From Hymenolepis diminuta (lineage: Eukaryota; Platyhelminthes; Cestoda; Cyclophyllidea; Hymenolepididae), in NCBI GenBank assembly GCA_900708905.1, contig CAADRB010000054.1, positions 654,592 to 718,591 on the forward strand: 64,000 bases of DNA, in the 5' to 3' direction. The notes beneath the pieces are model-generated. The model had not been told where the DNA came from, ran no database searches, and saw only the letters and a list, made by a program, of their open reading frames with translations. Shown in pieces: positions 48,841 to 61,361 of this stretch. The translations under genes were made by a program, and so were the position numbers. Each line of letters starts with the position of its first letter. Position 1 is the stretch's first letter.

Positions 48841-51429
48841 TATATTGCAAATGTACCGCCAATGGATATAAAAAGCCAACCATGATTGCGGATGATATAA
48901 ATTAAGGAAATATATTGAATAATGGAATTTTCTAGTAAAAGTTGGCGCGATTGTGCTTGTTTTTAATTTTAAAAAACAATTTTATTAGATTTAATTTTTT
49001 CATGACTTAGAAAAGCGCAAATGACATCACCATACTATTACTTATTAATAGGTATTGTTTTATTATGTCGTTTATTCGGTCTTTCGCGCCAATAATTTCA
49101 GATCTTCTTCATGTCCATTTTATTGAGTGGAAGCGATTCTCGATTTTATCAAGAATCTCGAAGCCTTTTTCCTTTGTTGCATTCATCGAATACTTTTAGT
49201 TAGTAAATATGTTCACATAATAAACAAGCAAATGAATAAGCAATAATTTTGTCAAAGTGACTTACATTTTACTGATTTTGAAATGTACTTCCAGTAAAAC
49301 ATATAAATCAATCATTTGTTTTTTAATGTACTTGTATATTGAGTGTGTTGTACCGTCCGATGCACTCGATGTACTTTATCTAACTAAGCCGGTTAAATAT
49401 TTGAAATCCCGAATTCAAATCCAGTCTATGAGCGGGCATTTACAAGCCCTTTAAGTTGTGTTTGCGTTTGAAACAGCGTCCAGTGTATATTTAGAAACAC
49501 ATTGAAGTAGAGACTTGAAATTAATCATCGTCATGTAATTAAAAACACCAGGGGTACCAGATTTACTATCCTCCGTAATTTTAAAATTATAGAATTCCCA
49601 GATTTCATATATGCCATTAATTACTATGAAAAAATATTTTATCCTTCGAAATTTGAAACCAAGTTGGTGCCTCCTGAAATTAGAACTGGCCACAGTAGAT
49701 TCGAACGGTATGATGTTTATTTTAAGCCAACTCATGATTGCAAAGTTAGATAAACATCGTTAACACAGTACTTTAAAGCTAATCTCCCAGACAGTCAACC
49801 TTGAAAATGGTTGCATTTGTTCGACGCCGTCAGCTAGACATTGTGAAACTAAATTAACTACATCGACCGGTTTCCCACATGATGTTAAAATAAAGATCAC
49901 TGATTCTCTTTGAAGGTCAAGTTATTTCAATTTAATCTGACAATAGGGGAGTTTAAAATTTTCTTAAATCGTTTAAATGCAATATGCAGTTAAAGAGCAT
50001 GGATATTCTTGAATCTAGGGAGTATAAATGATGAACGCGATTGAAACTCCCAATTCGGTGAAATAAATTCCCAGTTAAAGATGACGAAGATTATTCAGCA
50101 TATCAGTTTCAGTTATCCGTCTGTTTTTTTGTTTATTAAAAGAATAATTGTGAAATAATTATAAAAGGAAGGTTGAGTAATAAATATATTTACAAACTGC
50201 TAAGGTTTTTATTTGCAAAAATTATCGCAATTGTAAATTTTAATAATGGAAAAGCGTCTGAATCAGAGAAACGGCGAACGAATCCAATTAGCAAGAAAAG
50301 GAAGGGATCTAGAAAAGTAGTAATAATGTCTCATTTTTATTGTTCTGTCCCCATTCTGATCAGAAATATAGTTCTCTGTGCCATTTTGTGCTATTCGGGT
50401 CCTAAGATTTTAATTCCAGATAGAGTAGAAGGAATAGAGTTCAGGATATTTAAAACTTGTTGATCGTTTGAGTCAAATCTGCAGCTGATCCTCCTTAAAA
50501 TGTATTCAGTCCAAAGAGTCTGGTTCAGCTTGACTTCATATCGTCAAATTAATATATCGGAAATCAGAAACAATGTACTAACGTTTTATTTAACACGATC
50601 GCATTATTCGTTAGACTCATCAATCATTCACGAAATCAGATTAGGGTGGTTTTCGGTGGCAGGATGATTATTCAAGATTGTGTATAGAGATTGAATTGGA
50701 ACTTTCCAGCCCAATGCATCCACAAGTCTGAGTGTTTCGAGTCATGAAAGATTGTATTAAAACTTTTAATTGAAAATTTCAACATCAAACACTTTTTAAA
50801 ATATGAAGACAAAAACTCTAGTGATATTTCTGTCAAACTCAAACATTCTTTCCCGGTTCATATGCATTCATTTTACATTGACCGTCATATGCCTATGGTA
50901 ATGAACACCGCAGTCCCACTTCTCTCATTTGAGCAAATCGGACAATCGACAGCTATTAAGCTTTTTTTCTGATTTTACTACTCCATTCTATTATGCTGCA
51001 AAATATAATTTCATAGAGGAGTAGTGTAAACATACCTTCATCAAATTCTATCGAATCAAACTGAAACTTGCCTCTACTCATTCCAGCTGTTCAGTTAGTG
51101 ATAGGCACATTAGCCATTCAAGCAACCTTCAAAAATTTTCTTTTTTTCCGGCGGATAGAAGATTTTGCTAACAAAAACTGTTGAGCTGTTAGGATCAGCA
51201 TACTTATTTTTAATGATAATTCCGACTTAGAGATCACTTGCAGGAATTAATTTTCCCGGACTAAATCATCTTAAGAAGTTTTGTTCACTACTATTCGAAC
51301 TCTGATGAGTTCTGTTTGCTTAAAATCTACTTATCTTACACAACAAGCATGCAAAGAAGGAATTGACCAAGCAGCCCCCCTTCTTATTCCTTGAACTATT
51401 GGATATGTACTTGCATACAAATATTTCAA
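48841..51429. other. Intergenic, no supportable gene
   Basis: AT-rich sequence with a few open frames of 60-95 codons on either strand that lack splice or start-site support, for example 49451-49735 (-) and 50173-50463 (+). Confidence 0.4.
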
Positions 51430-51600
51430 ATATGTGGCTGTTCAACGGAATGAAGAGAAAATATTTCCATGAACTAAGTATTGCAAATCATATCTGGAAA
51501 AGAAAGTCAATTACAGAGAGGTAATCATAGAGACTTACAGAGCTCACCGTCTTCCCAATATACAAGAACTTGAAGTTATGCATCCCATTGGTCAATTCGA
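51430..51600. repeat. Dispersed repeat family B, copy 2
   Basis: Resembles 36060-36250. Shared blocks are CTGTTCAACGGAATGAAGAG, TTTCCATGAAC, AGAAAGTCAATT, CATAGAGACTTACAGAG and ATACAAGAACTTG. Confidence 0.55.
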
Positions 51601-54600
51601 ATGCTCTATTATTGTATTTTAATTATCATAATGCTAATGACAGAATGCCTTTTATTCATCTACAAGTAATGATTAGGACGGTAACTTTAATCATTAATGT
51701 AAAATTTTGAAGCGTTTTTTGAATAGTTTCAGCCTAGAGCAAGCGGCAAAAATTCGAGGTAAGAATTATTACTTTTTAAACTCTTAGGTGGGCTCTGTTG
51801 CTGGGAAAGAGAACCCGCTGATGTGCTTTCATCAAGATGGAAATTGATTTTTCCTCTATAATTCTTCTTGATTCGTCTCGGTTTGGCTATTAAGAAACAA
51901 TAAAACTGTTGGTAAAAAGCAATAACTAGACTGATATTTCATTCCGACCTTTGAAAATTTAAGTATCTATTCAGTCACGTGGTTACTTATTTATAGAATG
52001 TGTGACGAGGGGTTTAGAAGGGGCTATTTTTAAGAAAATACATGTTTATTATACGTCAGACTTGACTTTATTCTCTGCTTTCCTCAAGCAACTAGACACA
52101 AATACTAGATTGTATCACATGACAAAAAGTGACACCTAAGACGAATAATAAAATGAAATCGGAAGATACTACTGTTGAATAACTGTAATACTTTCCTTAT
52201 TAAGGAACTTGTTTATTCTCGTCGCTGTAGTGGCTACAGCCATATGTTTGGCAAAACGCCAAATATGCCATTAGAACAACAAAATTATCTAAAAGAATCT
52301 CCGGAATTTATAAACAAGGATACACAAAAACAAACTTATCATCTTGCGTCAGTGTACAGGAGCACTCTTTTCCTGCATGATGGAGACCTTTTCAAAACAA
52401 TGTTTTGGTGTGCAGATCGATGCACTTTATTGTATTGCTCACGGCAGGAGGAATATACAATTTCCACCTCTGAAAGGAAGTTTCAAATTGCGGAAAAAAG
52501 ATAGATAGTTCCATAAGTGTTAATAGAGGAAGAGTAAAGAACAATTTTAGGGCATCATACGGGGTCTTATTTCCTTGGAATTCAGCAATTCTGCATCATC
52601 ACGTCGTACTATGATATCTTGAGCATGCTCTAGTCTCTCTTTGTTTTAAACAGTCTAAGTACGTAATAATCCTTCAAGGAGACTTAGAACGTTATAAGAT
52701 GTATTATAATTAGTAATTACTTAATTAAATTAAATGCATATTTGTCACCCAATTTTAACATTAAAACATAATATGAAATAGTAATACTAAAGGCAAAATT
52801 GATACGTCGATAAATTTTGGATGATCAATAATGGAGATATCAATTTTGAAATTAAACAAAGACAGGAATATGTTTAAGTATTAATGAAAGGGCGTAAATG
52901 CTAAAATAGAATCGAGGAATCTTGTCAAATGGATGGAGTTTGTAAAGTAACATCCTGTTACATTTTTTACTGACCAATGTAAACTTCCACCTCTTATTTC
53001 AGAATTCGAATCAGGTAGGTAAAAAGTAGACATCGGATGACAATGAAAAGATCTCATGGATAAAGTGTTTAAAATTAAGCATTTTGGACCAAAAGACGAG
53101 AACAGGGAAACGCCAGAGATGCAATTGGTAGCTCTGTTTAAAACATGTCCTTCGTCAGAAGTTTACATCCTTGATATGATCTAGGATTCACTAATAATAA
53201 CAACAATAATAGTGCAAATTTTTGTGTCTACACGATGCTATTTCAGACAGCTTATATTGCAACCCCATCCGAAAGTGCAAATTTCACAGTTGCTGGCTGG
53301 AGTTTGTGATGAAACATAAGCCAGACAGGTATAGGTGCAATACATTCAATAAAGTAATGTTTTAATCCATTTTCAAAAGGAAAAAAATTATTTTTTTGTG
53401 TGGTTCAAACAAGATCTTTTATCCTGGGCGTCTAACCAATGAGAATTAATTGTATCCTCCTTCGCAGATTTGCTCCTGCTATCTTTAGGGTTTGATAAAT
53501 TTTGCATTTAATTAAAGGCTCTAAAGTATTAATTTTTAAAACTGATATTTTTACCAGACGTAGCTTTCTATTTGCGACACTGAAACTCCTCAGAGATAAT
53601 ATTTTAATCGCATATCTACGTTTAAAATTCATATTCCTGCATGAGATCCTATTCGATTTAAAAACAGTCGTATGAAATTGTAATTTCTAAACCGCGGTTG
53701 TTGAATAGTGACAAATTAGATAGGAAGCAGGTTTCAAATTTGAACACAAATAAACTTTATCATTATCTTAAAAAGAAAGAATATTTATAAGCTCTATTAA
53801 CTGGACGAAGGAACGGACTGCCATAAATTCAGAGAGAGAAGTAGGGAAGGAAATGGTAACTTGAATTTCAATTAAATTCCTAAATTTTATAATTACTCAG
53901 GTCATTTTCAAATATTTGTCACACTAATTTCGGGCTAATTTTAAAAATGCCCACAGTATTCCTTCTGGACTTGTTAAATATACCCATCTTCATGCTGCTC
54001 CCGTAAATCTGAAGCAACTTGCGTTTCATCTGTGGATTCCCAGTCGAGAATGCTCCCACAAATATTCACAGAACCAAACAACTTTGATTTATCACATGGC
54101 TGGCATCAAATAATAGTTCAAAATATTTATTTAATTGTATCAAATTTGTAAACATTACATAACTGTAATTTTCTATTTAAAAATATTACGTTCGATTAGT
54201 TTGTTTCTTACTAACATAAATATAAGTAGTTGATATTTATCATGACAAGAAATTCTGATTTACAATAATAAATATATTGTGAATTTTATTTAGATTGAGA
54301 CAAGTTCGGGAACTCATGAGTTAAAGGCTTCAATGTTACTATTGCGAGTGCATCTTTCTGAATGTCTACTCTCGAACAGCTAGCACTTGTTTCGTAGCAA
54401 GAAGTGGAAATGTGAAGCTTCAGAATTCATTGATCTCTCCGTACAACAGAGATATCTAGAACCACGACATATTATAAATGAAAATTTCTGTTTAACTTTC
54501 AAAAGATTTTCATTCCACGATTCACCATCATTTTTAGTGACGATATGATTACTTAATTGCACAAAATATCGTAACCAAAAGGCATTTGTTGTTAAGATAA

Positions 54601-56075
54601 AATGACTCAAATCGCTGATAAGATATCAGTAGTGGAGAGCAGGGATTTAAGTGATACATCTACTTCATTTTATATTTAAAGATCTAATGCTTGAAAAAGA
54701 AGATTTACCTTAAACCTGAGTTGTGTTGGTGTCTGATTGGCTTGATAACCTTCATGGCTTAAGTTTAAACCTCCATCCACGGTTCCACTTCAATCGTATT
54801 TTGTGGTGGTAGGTTCTCTCAAATTTCTAAAGCTATAGAGGAAATATTTGAATACTCAAAGCATTTTTTCTGACTGTAATAAAAATATTTCATGAAAATT
54901 AAAACTTTAGTACTAAATGCTTACGTCTTCTATTGAACTTAAGGACTCTATACACCAAGCCCCATTTTTTAATGACAATTAATTTAAAATCTATTTTTAA
55001 CTGTCTCTCAATTATTTACTGTTCCCATTTGAGGACATGATATTGTTTAAATTGCTCGACTATAAAATAAGTGAAACTTTTCATTTTTTTTTCCATTTTA
55101 AACGCCCACAGCGGGGTATTTTTAATAAAAATTTTTCAGCTTTTCAACAAATGACTATTACAACGGTGTTTGGAGGAACGAAATTGAGAACATAACCACG
55201 GCTTATTAGCCTAATAAACTTATATTATGTAACAAATAATAACGAGTTCCTCTAAGCTTTAAATGAGCCAACGTTTAACGTCCTTCTAACCAGCCTCGAT
55301 ATCTTAGCCTGATACCTATTGTATACCTACTTTAAGCAAGAAATAAAGGGAACATTTCTGCAACTATTTAGCGAAAGTATGGGCTTCTCATATCTTCCGG
55401 AATCATAATGATGCTCACTCAAAAACTCCTCTATTATTAGGAAGTTGAATGTAAACCTCTCCATCTTTCATCAGTTAAACAAAGTTTATTGTCTATTTTG
55501 GTTCCAAGATTTGGGCATTTGCAAGTTAATTATTCATGAATCGTGGCAAAAATAGACATTTAATGATGTAAGATACAACGGACAATTTAATTGACCCTTA
55601 TAAATAGATAAGGTAAACAGAATTTGCTGAGTTGCTTTTTGAAACTACTAAAACTTGACTATTTACAATCACTTGGTCTCTAGAATACATACATTTTTTC
55701 GGTGTCCCTCCACCTCCTTTAATTCAAGTAAAGTAGGACAGTAAAAGTTCATGAGATGGAAAAAAAGTCATAAATATGAAGTAATTAAAGCATCGGAATT
55801 CTGATTCTAGAGTGAATAAGTTTGCGAAAATGACTTTATTGTCATATTTGTTTCAAACTCAAGGACATGATATAATGAGATTTCTATTGCAATACCACTG
55901 AAGTGACATCCAAAAACTCACTGAAAAATTAAAGTAAATTTAATTAAAATATCTTGATATAATAATCTCATCAGAACTTCATAAATATTTAATAAATTAT
56001 CAAAAATTTTGGTTATCTTAGAACATATTATTGTCACTATTCGTAATGATATGAAAGTTGTTTGTATATTTATCC
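51601..56075. other. Intergenic, no supportable gene
   Basis: AT-rich, with scattered short open frames only. No RNA gene or shared repeat seen. Confidence 0.4.
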
Positions 56076-56444
56076 ATGAGAGGCATAGGAAGGCTCGAAC
56101 TGGTAAGAATTGTGACGGAGATCAAACAGGAGGTACATGGTAGAGTCAAGATGCCAAAGTGTACATCAGAAGTACTGATTTATCAAATATCTGATAAGGA
56201 GTCTAAAACACGTGTTCCAAGTGTTCCAGGGCGCAGTATTCATGATTTGGATCCTCTTATGTCTGAGTGAGTTCATGTCCACGATATTTGAAGGTTGATT
56301 TCATTGAATGATTGGTAGTGAAATCTCATTTCGTTCTTATTTTCTCACAGTTCTGTGCAGGTAGATAAGGCCAACAAGAGAATTTTAAACACAGCAGAAC
56401 CTACCGGGGTTTATTCAATGCGAACTTTAGTTTTTATAAAATAA
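56076..56444 (+). CDS. Unrecognised small protein, compact two-exon gene
   Basis: The exons are 56076-56266 and 56351-56444, giving 94 residues. The start is the ATG of TCCATGAGAGG; an in-frame TGA at 56052-56054 rules out extension upstream in this exon. The 84-base intron has a consensus donor (GA|GTGAGT) and a pyrimidine-rich acceptor (CTTATTTTCTCACAG). GA|T restores Asp and the frame continues to TAA. Composition is mixed and charged, unlike the surrounding AT-rich noise (RIVTEIKQEVHGRVKMPK early, then DSVQVDKANKRILNTAEPTG after the splice). There are no membrane segments, signal peptide or motif I can name. Poly(A) signals follow at once. It could be the last exons of a longer alternative transcript. 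Confidence 0.5.
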
Positions 56445-56473
56445 AATATCGATTGAAATATGAATTTTATAGG

Positions 56474-56479
56474 AATAAA
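56474..56479 (+). terminator. Poly(A) signal of the small two-exon gene
   Basis: AATAAA, 30 bases after the stop codon at 56442-56444. A second AATAAA overlaps the stop itself (56440-56445). Confidence 0.45.
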
Positions 56480-56884
56480 TTGCAAGAAATTAATACTTGT
56501 AAAAAAATATGGTTACAACTTGAATTAATGTAGCGACACTATTAATGTTGATAGTAACCTTCATGCGAAATAACAGAAGTGATCTGTCTAATTGCTGCAT
56601 CATATGATGCAAACGTGGCGCCATAAAAGACGGGTATCAAATTTTAAAGTTCACGCAAGTACTTACAGTGAGATGAAATCCCTTTAGGTTCAAAGCCGCA
56701 CATTTTAAATCCGGCTCTCTATTTAAGTTCTTATAAAAATAATCTAATCAGAAAAGTTATTTTGCCACTTATCAAGATGATGTTTTGATGGCATAGACCC
56801 TTCTGTTCCACAATTTTTAAAAGATGAAATGAATCCCAAATCCACATAAGAAATACTTTTCAAAATTCATTTTGGCTAGATGGG

Positions 56885-57045
56885 ATAGTGTCATATTTCC
56901 ACTTTGGCGAGAAACTCTGTGCCCTACATTAACATGACCTGTCCAATGTGGTTGGCCATTCCACTCACTGGGTGTGCATCAATGAGCATTATATCAGTGA
57001 TCTCAGACGCTGCAGACGAGTACGTAAATAGTTGCGCGGCCAGCT
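56885..57045 (-). mobile_element. tRNA-derived SINE
   Basis: On the minus strand it reads GCTGGCCGCGCAACTATTTA at the 5' end, then CACCCAGTGAGTGGAATGGCC, TTGGACAGGTCATG and GAGTTTCTCGCC. This matches the family body. The B box is degraded. Confidence 0.6.
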
Positions 57046-57574
57046 TAATGGATGATTAAACATTTTATGGACCACAATTTTAAGAACATGATTTCAGATC
57101 TTATTGAGGTACCTTCACCAAATAGTTGCAAAAGCTAACACTGTTTTATGATCTAATTTATTTCATTTGGCGAATCTTTTTCCCATTTATGGTTTTAAAA
57201 AACCCAATGGGAATTAAGAAAAAAGCCTTAGAAGAAATTGATTAATACGGTAGAATACGTATTTTATAAATATTTTCCTTTTAGTTTCGGGTTAGCAATT
57301 AAGAGAGCATAGTAAAGAGTTTCAACATTGAGATAAAACCTTAATTATTCTTGCTCCTTTTCTATTCACTCTCAAAATATCTGCAAGTTAATGACCGGCT
57401 ATTTGATGTTTATGTCTAACCTGAATAAAAGTGTTTTTTTTGAACATTAGAATAGTCTAGAGATAGTGGTCAAATTAACTTGATCCGCATTATGGATGAC
57501 TCATATTTTTGTAAAATTTGTCCTTTTTAGGAACTTAGCTGCGTAGCTGATATTAATTAGAACTTTGTCGCTAC
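57046..57574. other. Intergenic, no gene seen
   Basis: AT-rich sequence with nothing to annotate. Confidence 0.4.
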
Positions 57575-57859
57575 TCAATCAGAATTATTGGCTTTACAAA
57601 AACAACCAGTTGGAAATAACGTCGTTCTTAACGTTGTGATTTGATTTCTTCTTATCGCGCCAAACCGCTCGATAAAAAAGGCCTGTGATGAACCAATTTG
57701 AATAACCGGCTGATCTTCATTAGCAACCTTCAAGTGTACATACGACGAGAGTAGCACACCTGTACTTCGTCGATTAACCTCCCAAATAAGCGAGCGTGCT
57801 AGTTTGATAAAAGTCAGAAAACCTAACTTAGACTTTACATCAGTCTTCATCGAAGGCAT
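57575..57859 (-). CDS. Hypothetical 94-residue open frame
   Basis: A complete frame from an ATG, with an in-frame TAA shortly upstream, to TGA. The sequence is more GC-rich than its surroundings, with several CpGs, and the protein has a balanced composition (MPSMKTDVKSKLGFLTFIKL at the start, then an Arg-rich stretch and RFGAIRRNQITTL). No domain, splice partner or poly(A) signal was found. It may be a gene, an exon of a minus-strand gene extending to about 58271, or a decayed element. Confidence 0.2.
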   Translation of the reverse strand: MPSMKTDVKSKLGFLTFIKLARSLIWEVNRRSTGVLLSSYVHLKVANEDQPVIQIGSSQAFFIERFGAIRRNQITTLRTTLFPTGCFCKANNSD

Positions 57860-60800
57860 CAGTAGGTTACATTTTCCTTAACATCATCTATTTAATAATG
57901 TGCGTCAATCGGTTTACAATACAGTCATTTGCTTTCAGATGATTTTGATAAAGAGAGCAATATGAAGAAGATATTACATTTTTCTCTAATGGATTATATC
58001 AGACTGTAATATTTAAAATTCGAAACCTGGTTCGGATTGGCATGAGTATGCAGAGCTCTAGCTTAATGCGTAATTTAGCTTTAACTATCCCATCCTGTTG
58101 CATGAACCCGGGGGACAAATCAAGGTAAATGTTCCAGTTTGGAGTTTTAATGTTCTACCTGGAGTTACTCGAGGTACTTCAAAATCATGAAGATACCGTA
58201 GTACCTTTAATGCTTCCAGGTTCTTCGCTGATCTTATCCCTAAATCCCTCTGGCTGTTTGCTACCACTCATGAACCCCACCATTTTCAATAATTACTGAG
58301 TTTTTAACAATCAACCTACGTACTCCGTCCTCTATTTTTCAACTGATTACTGATTCTTCCCAATATGCCCTATTTCTCATTGGCTTTCTTGTCTGCATCA
58401 TGTATGGGGAAGACCATAAGAAATTAAAAGGAGAGTAGCATATATTCAACATTATTTTCCAAAACCTTGAATTCTAAGCTAAAATTCTTTGCGAGAGGTC
58501 TATGCAAGTGGTAATTACTGTTTAATGGTCTGATGTCTGTGTCATAAGAGTTTAGCGAAGTTACCATCCATTAAGAAAGTTGAATCACACATCTAGATGG
58601 GAAGTGACGGAGCTGCGACCAGGAAAAGCCATATGAAGTGAAACAAAGTTTCAGTTAGGAACATGGCAAAGGATCAGAAAGCTATAGAACTTGAATAATA
58701 TGGAGTAAATATTAGAATATGTACGTTAAAATCTTTAGAGTAATTTAGTGCAAAGTGTACTTGAATGAAGCATTCTAGGGTTAATCAGAATTTGTCTTAC
58801 TTCCAATAATTCTAAACAAATAATCGCTAAGCGCTCCTCCCAGAAGGAAACATTTCAGCAAATAGTTCAACGTAACTCAGGCTACTACAGAGCTTTTTTA
58901 AAGTTTGATTTACAAAGTAATCGTATGTGAGTGTGATTTTTTGAATTACGAGGATAATTTCCAGTGTACTTTTTGCTCGGTTTCCTATCAGATCGTTCCG
59001 CTAAGGGGGCCAAATTGCCATTAATTAATCTATATTTACACAAATTTCCCCAGCGAATTGAAGTGAGCATTCATTATCTTGTTCCATTCAATCTACATCA
59101 TGTTTTGAATAGGCAGAAACTTTCAGCAAACAGATCCGTCGCAAATTTTCAGTATTACAGGTCATTTCACATAACAAGTGTATCCTTTATAGAGCGGTTA
59201 AGTGTGCGGACTATGAGAACAAATATGTGTAAAGCTTGACCGCTGGGGACTTGTTTCATTTTGGTTCTGCCAGTAGACATCCACCGTATTTTCTTACATG
59301 ACAGACATGTTTACCGGAGACAAAGGTATTTAGATCTGTTCTCTGATAGTCTAGACATAAGTGAAGAAAATAAACCTGCAAGAAAAGTTATGACTCTACA
59401 TAAATTGCAACCATAAATAAACAATCACCTTGTTGTTAATGCGATGATCTTTAAATATCCCTTGTGGATCTAAAATGAACATTGTCGGAAAGCGCTATTT
59501 TATAATAAATTATAATTCGAGATAAAATTTGCTCCTAAAATACATTTTTTACATTTCATTTCATAGCACTTGATAAAAAGACTAGATCCACTATGACTGC
59601 CTTTGTTGCTGGGTGCCACATCCCCACTGCTAGATGGCATAATGTTACACAATTAGTCCATTTAAACAAAAATGTCCTATTTGTAGAAAATTAGCAATAA
59701 TATCTAATGAATTTTAAATTGAGTATAATTACCCCCCCCCTGAATGAAAATATTCATTTTTTATTTAGCAATTGTAATTTGTTTTTTTAAATATAAATTT
59801 AAATAAGAATTGAAAACAGATTCTTTCAGTAAGAGTATTATATTTGTCTCATATTTGGTTTGCATTAGGAAATGCAGATACCTCCTGACTGGTGAGAATA
59901 TGATATCCGGTGCTAAGGAAAATGGTAATTTGATTCCTTTCCTCGGGAGGAGGAAGAGGGAAAGGGGGCTCATTTTTTACTCCTCTCTCCTTATTTTCCA
60001 TTTGCTGTCGAAAATTACTTTCAATTGAGCTAAAATTTAAATATCGCCCTGTTGAGTTGGATTTGAGGAGACTTTCACGCGTCTTAAAACAACCGTAATT
60101 TATCTGAACATTTTGCTTAGCTGAAAGAAATGAACACTTTTTTCAACAAACTACAGCTAATTGCTGGAATGAAAAATATATAAATATATTGTTTAATAAA
60201 AAAACAAAAACAGGATATTTGCAATTAGGCAAGAATTGGTGGTCATTTGAAGACGGAATAATTATTAGATAGAAATATTTAAAGAAAAATTAAAATTTCA
60301 AATTTACTATTAGCTATAATGCTGACGGAGAGTTAACCGGTTCATTATTCTCCTACCGGAGTAGTAAAAGTTTAAATGTATCGCCACCAGTATCATCTAC
60401 CTACTCTTGGTTGTAAAAAGACAAAAATAAATCAGCACTTCATGACCAACCACTGAAATAAATAATCCTGTCAACGAGATCTAAATATAGAGGACATAAT
60501 CTCAAACATGAATCTGAGAGTCACTTTTTTGACATCATAAAACAAGCCCTCCCTTCCTGTAAATATGAAGTGCTCAATACTTCTAAATTCAAATAATGCA
60601 AGACTTGAGCTCGTTTGTTGTTCTTTACATTCAGATGCTTCCCTTTGATCAAAACTTGTTAAATTGTTTTGCGGTGCCATGATGTAGGGATTTTAAGTCA
60701 AATCTATTACGGATTTCATCATATGTTACTCCAAGCTTGTCCAAATATGCTAATATCGGTTTCATGCAGTGCCTCATCAATTCAATGGAATGGCCATTCA

Positions 60801-61082
60801 CCTCAAATGTGATATCTGTTTGCGATTACATTTCTTTCAACATGAAAAATTCTTCTGCACCATAACTTTATGCCATTGTTTATCCGATTAGATGTTTTGT
60901 TTTCTTCCTGTTCATCATTCCTGATGGAATCCCTAATGCACATACATCCATACGCACCCGCTTACTTCCTTCATCCCTGCAGTATTAGTGTGTAATTTCT
61001 TATCCAATATATTCTCTATGCTACACACTTCTCCCGAATATTAGATTCAGTTCAAGAGTGCTCTGTTATAACTTTTGAAGCC
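57860..61082. other. Mostly non-coding, with a weak coding-like patch
   Basis: AT-rich sequence. On the minus strand 58205-58271 could be a first exon (MSGSKQPEGFRDKISEEPGS followed by AAAG|GTACTA). A C homopolymer occurs near 59731-59740. No confident gene. Confidence 0.35.
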
Positions 61083-61361
61083 ATGGCGGGGTTTACTGTA
61101 GAGTGCAACACTTGCGCAATAATATTAGGTCAAAACGAGAGACTCATCGGTGTCCATCTTGTGTTTAATAGAAGAAACTACTTTATAGAAGGGTATTTCG
61201 ATTCGAATGAAGGTCCTTTTGCTTCCTGTTCTTTAAACAAAAACCAAGGTTTAGCTGATCACCTTTGGCCTCAATTTCTTCGAATAGTTAACTTCATTTT
61301 GCAAGAATGTGTTTCCTCAGAGAAAGTAATTGAAGGGTTTTTCACACTTTTATTCAAATAA
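61083..61361 (+). CDS. Hypothetical 92-residue open frame with an ideal start context
   Basis: The ATG lies in GAAGCCATGGCGG, a strong Kozak-like context, and the frame is open upstream as well, to a TAA near 60990. The product begins MAGFTVECNTCAIILGQNER and has six cysteines, including one near residue 78 in a hydrophobic stretch (FLRIVNFILQEC). I recognise no family, and no splice partner is clear. Chance origin is possible in DNA this AT-rich. Confidence 0.25.
   Translation: MAGFTVECNTCAIILGQNERLIGVHLVFNRRNYFIEGYFDSNEGPFASCSLNKNQGLADHLWPQFLRIVNFILQECVSSEKVIEGFFTLLFK

Noticed and set aside
49451..49735. 94-codon minus-strand ATG frame
   Set aside because: No homology recognised, no splice signals or poly(A) signal; composition typical of AT-rich chance frames.
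52175..52504. 109-codon open frame on the plus strand
   Set aside because: No ATG near the start of the frame, a TGA shortly upstream, no splice sites and no recognisable sequence.
59185..59260. tRNA-like stretch (GAGCGGTTAAGTGTGCGG)
   Set aside because: Only an A-box-like piece; no matching B box, stems or SINE body. No true tRNA gene was found in the window.
59810..60028. Frame with NLIPFLGRRKR, which looks like an amidated-neuropeptide cleavage site
   Set aside because: Single motif, no usable ATG, no clear signal peptide and no repeat of the peptide; probably chance.
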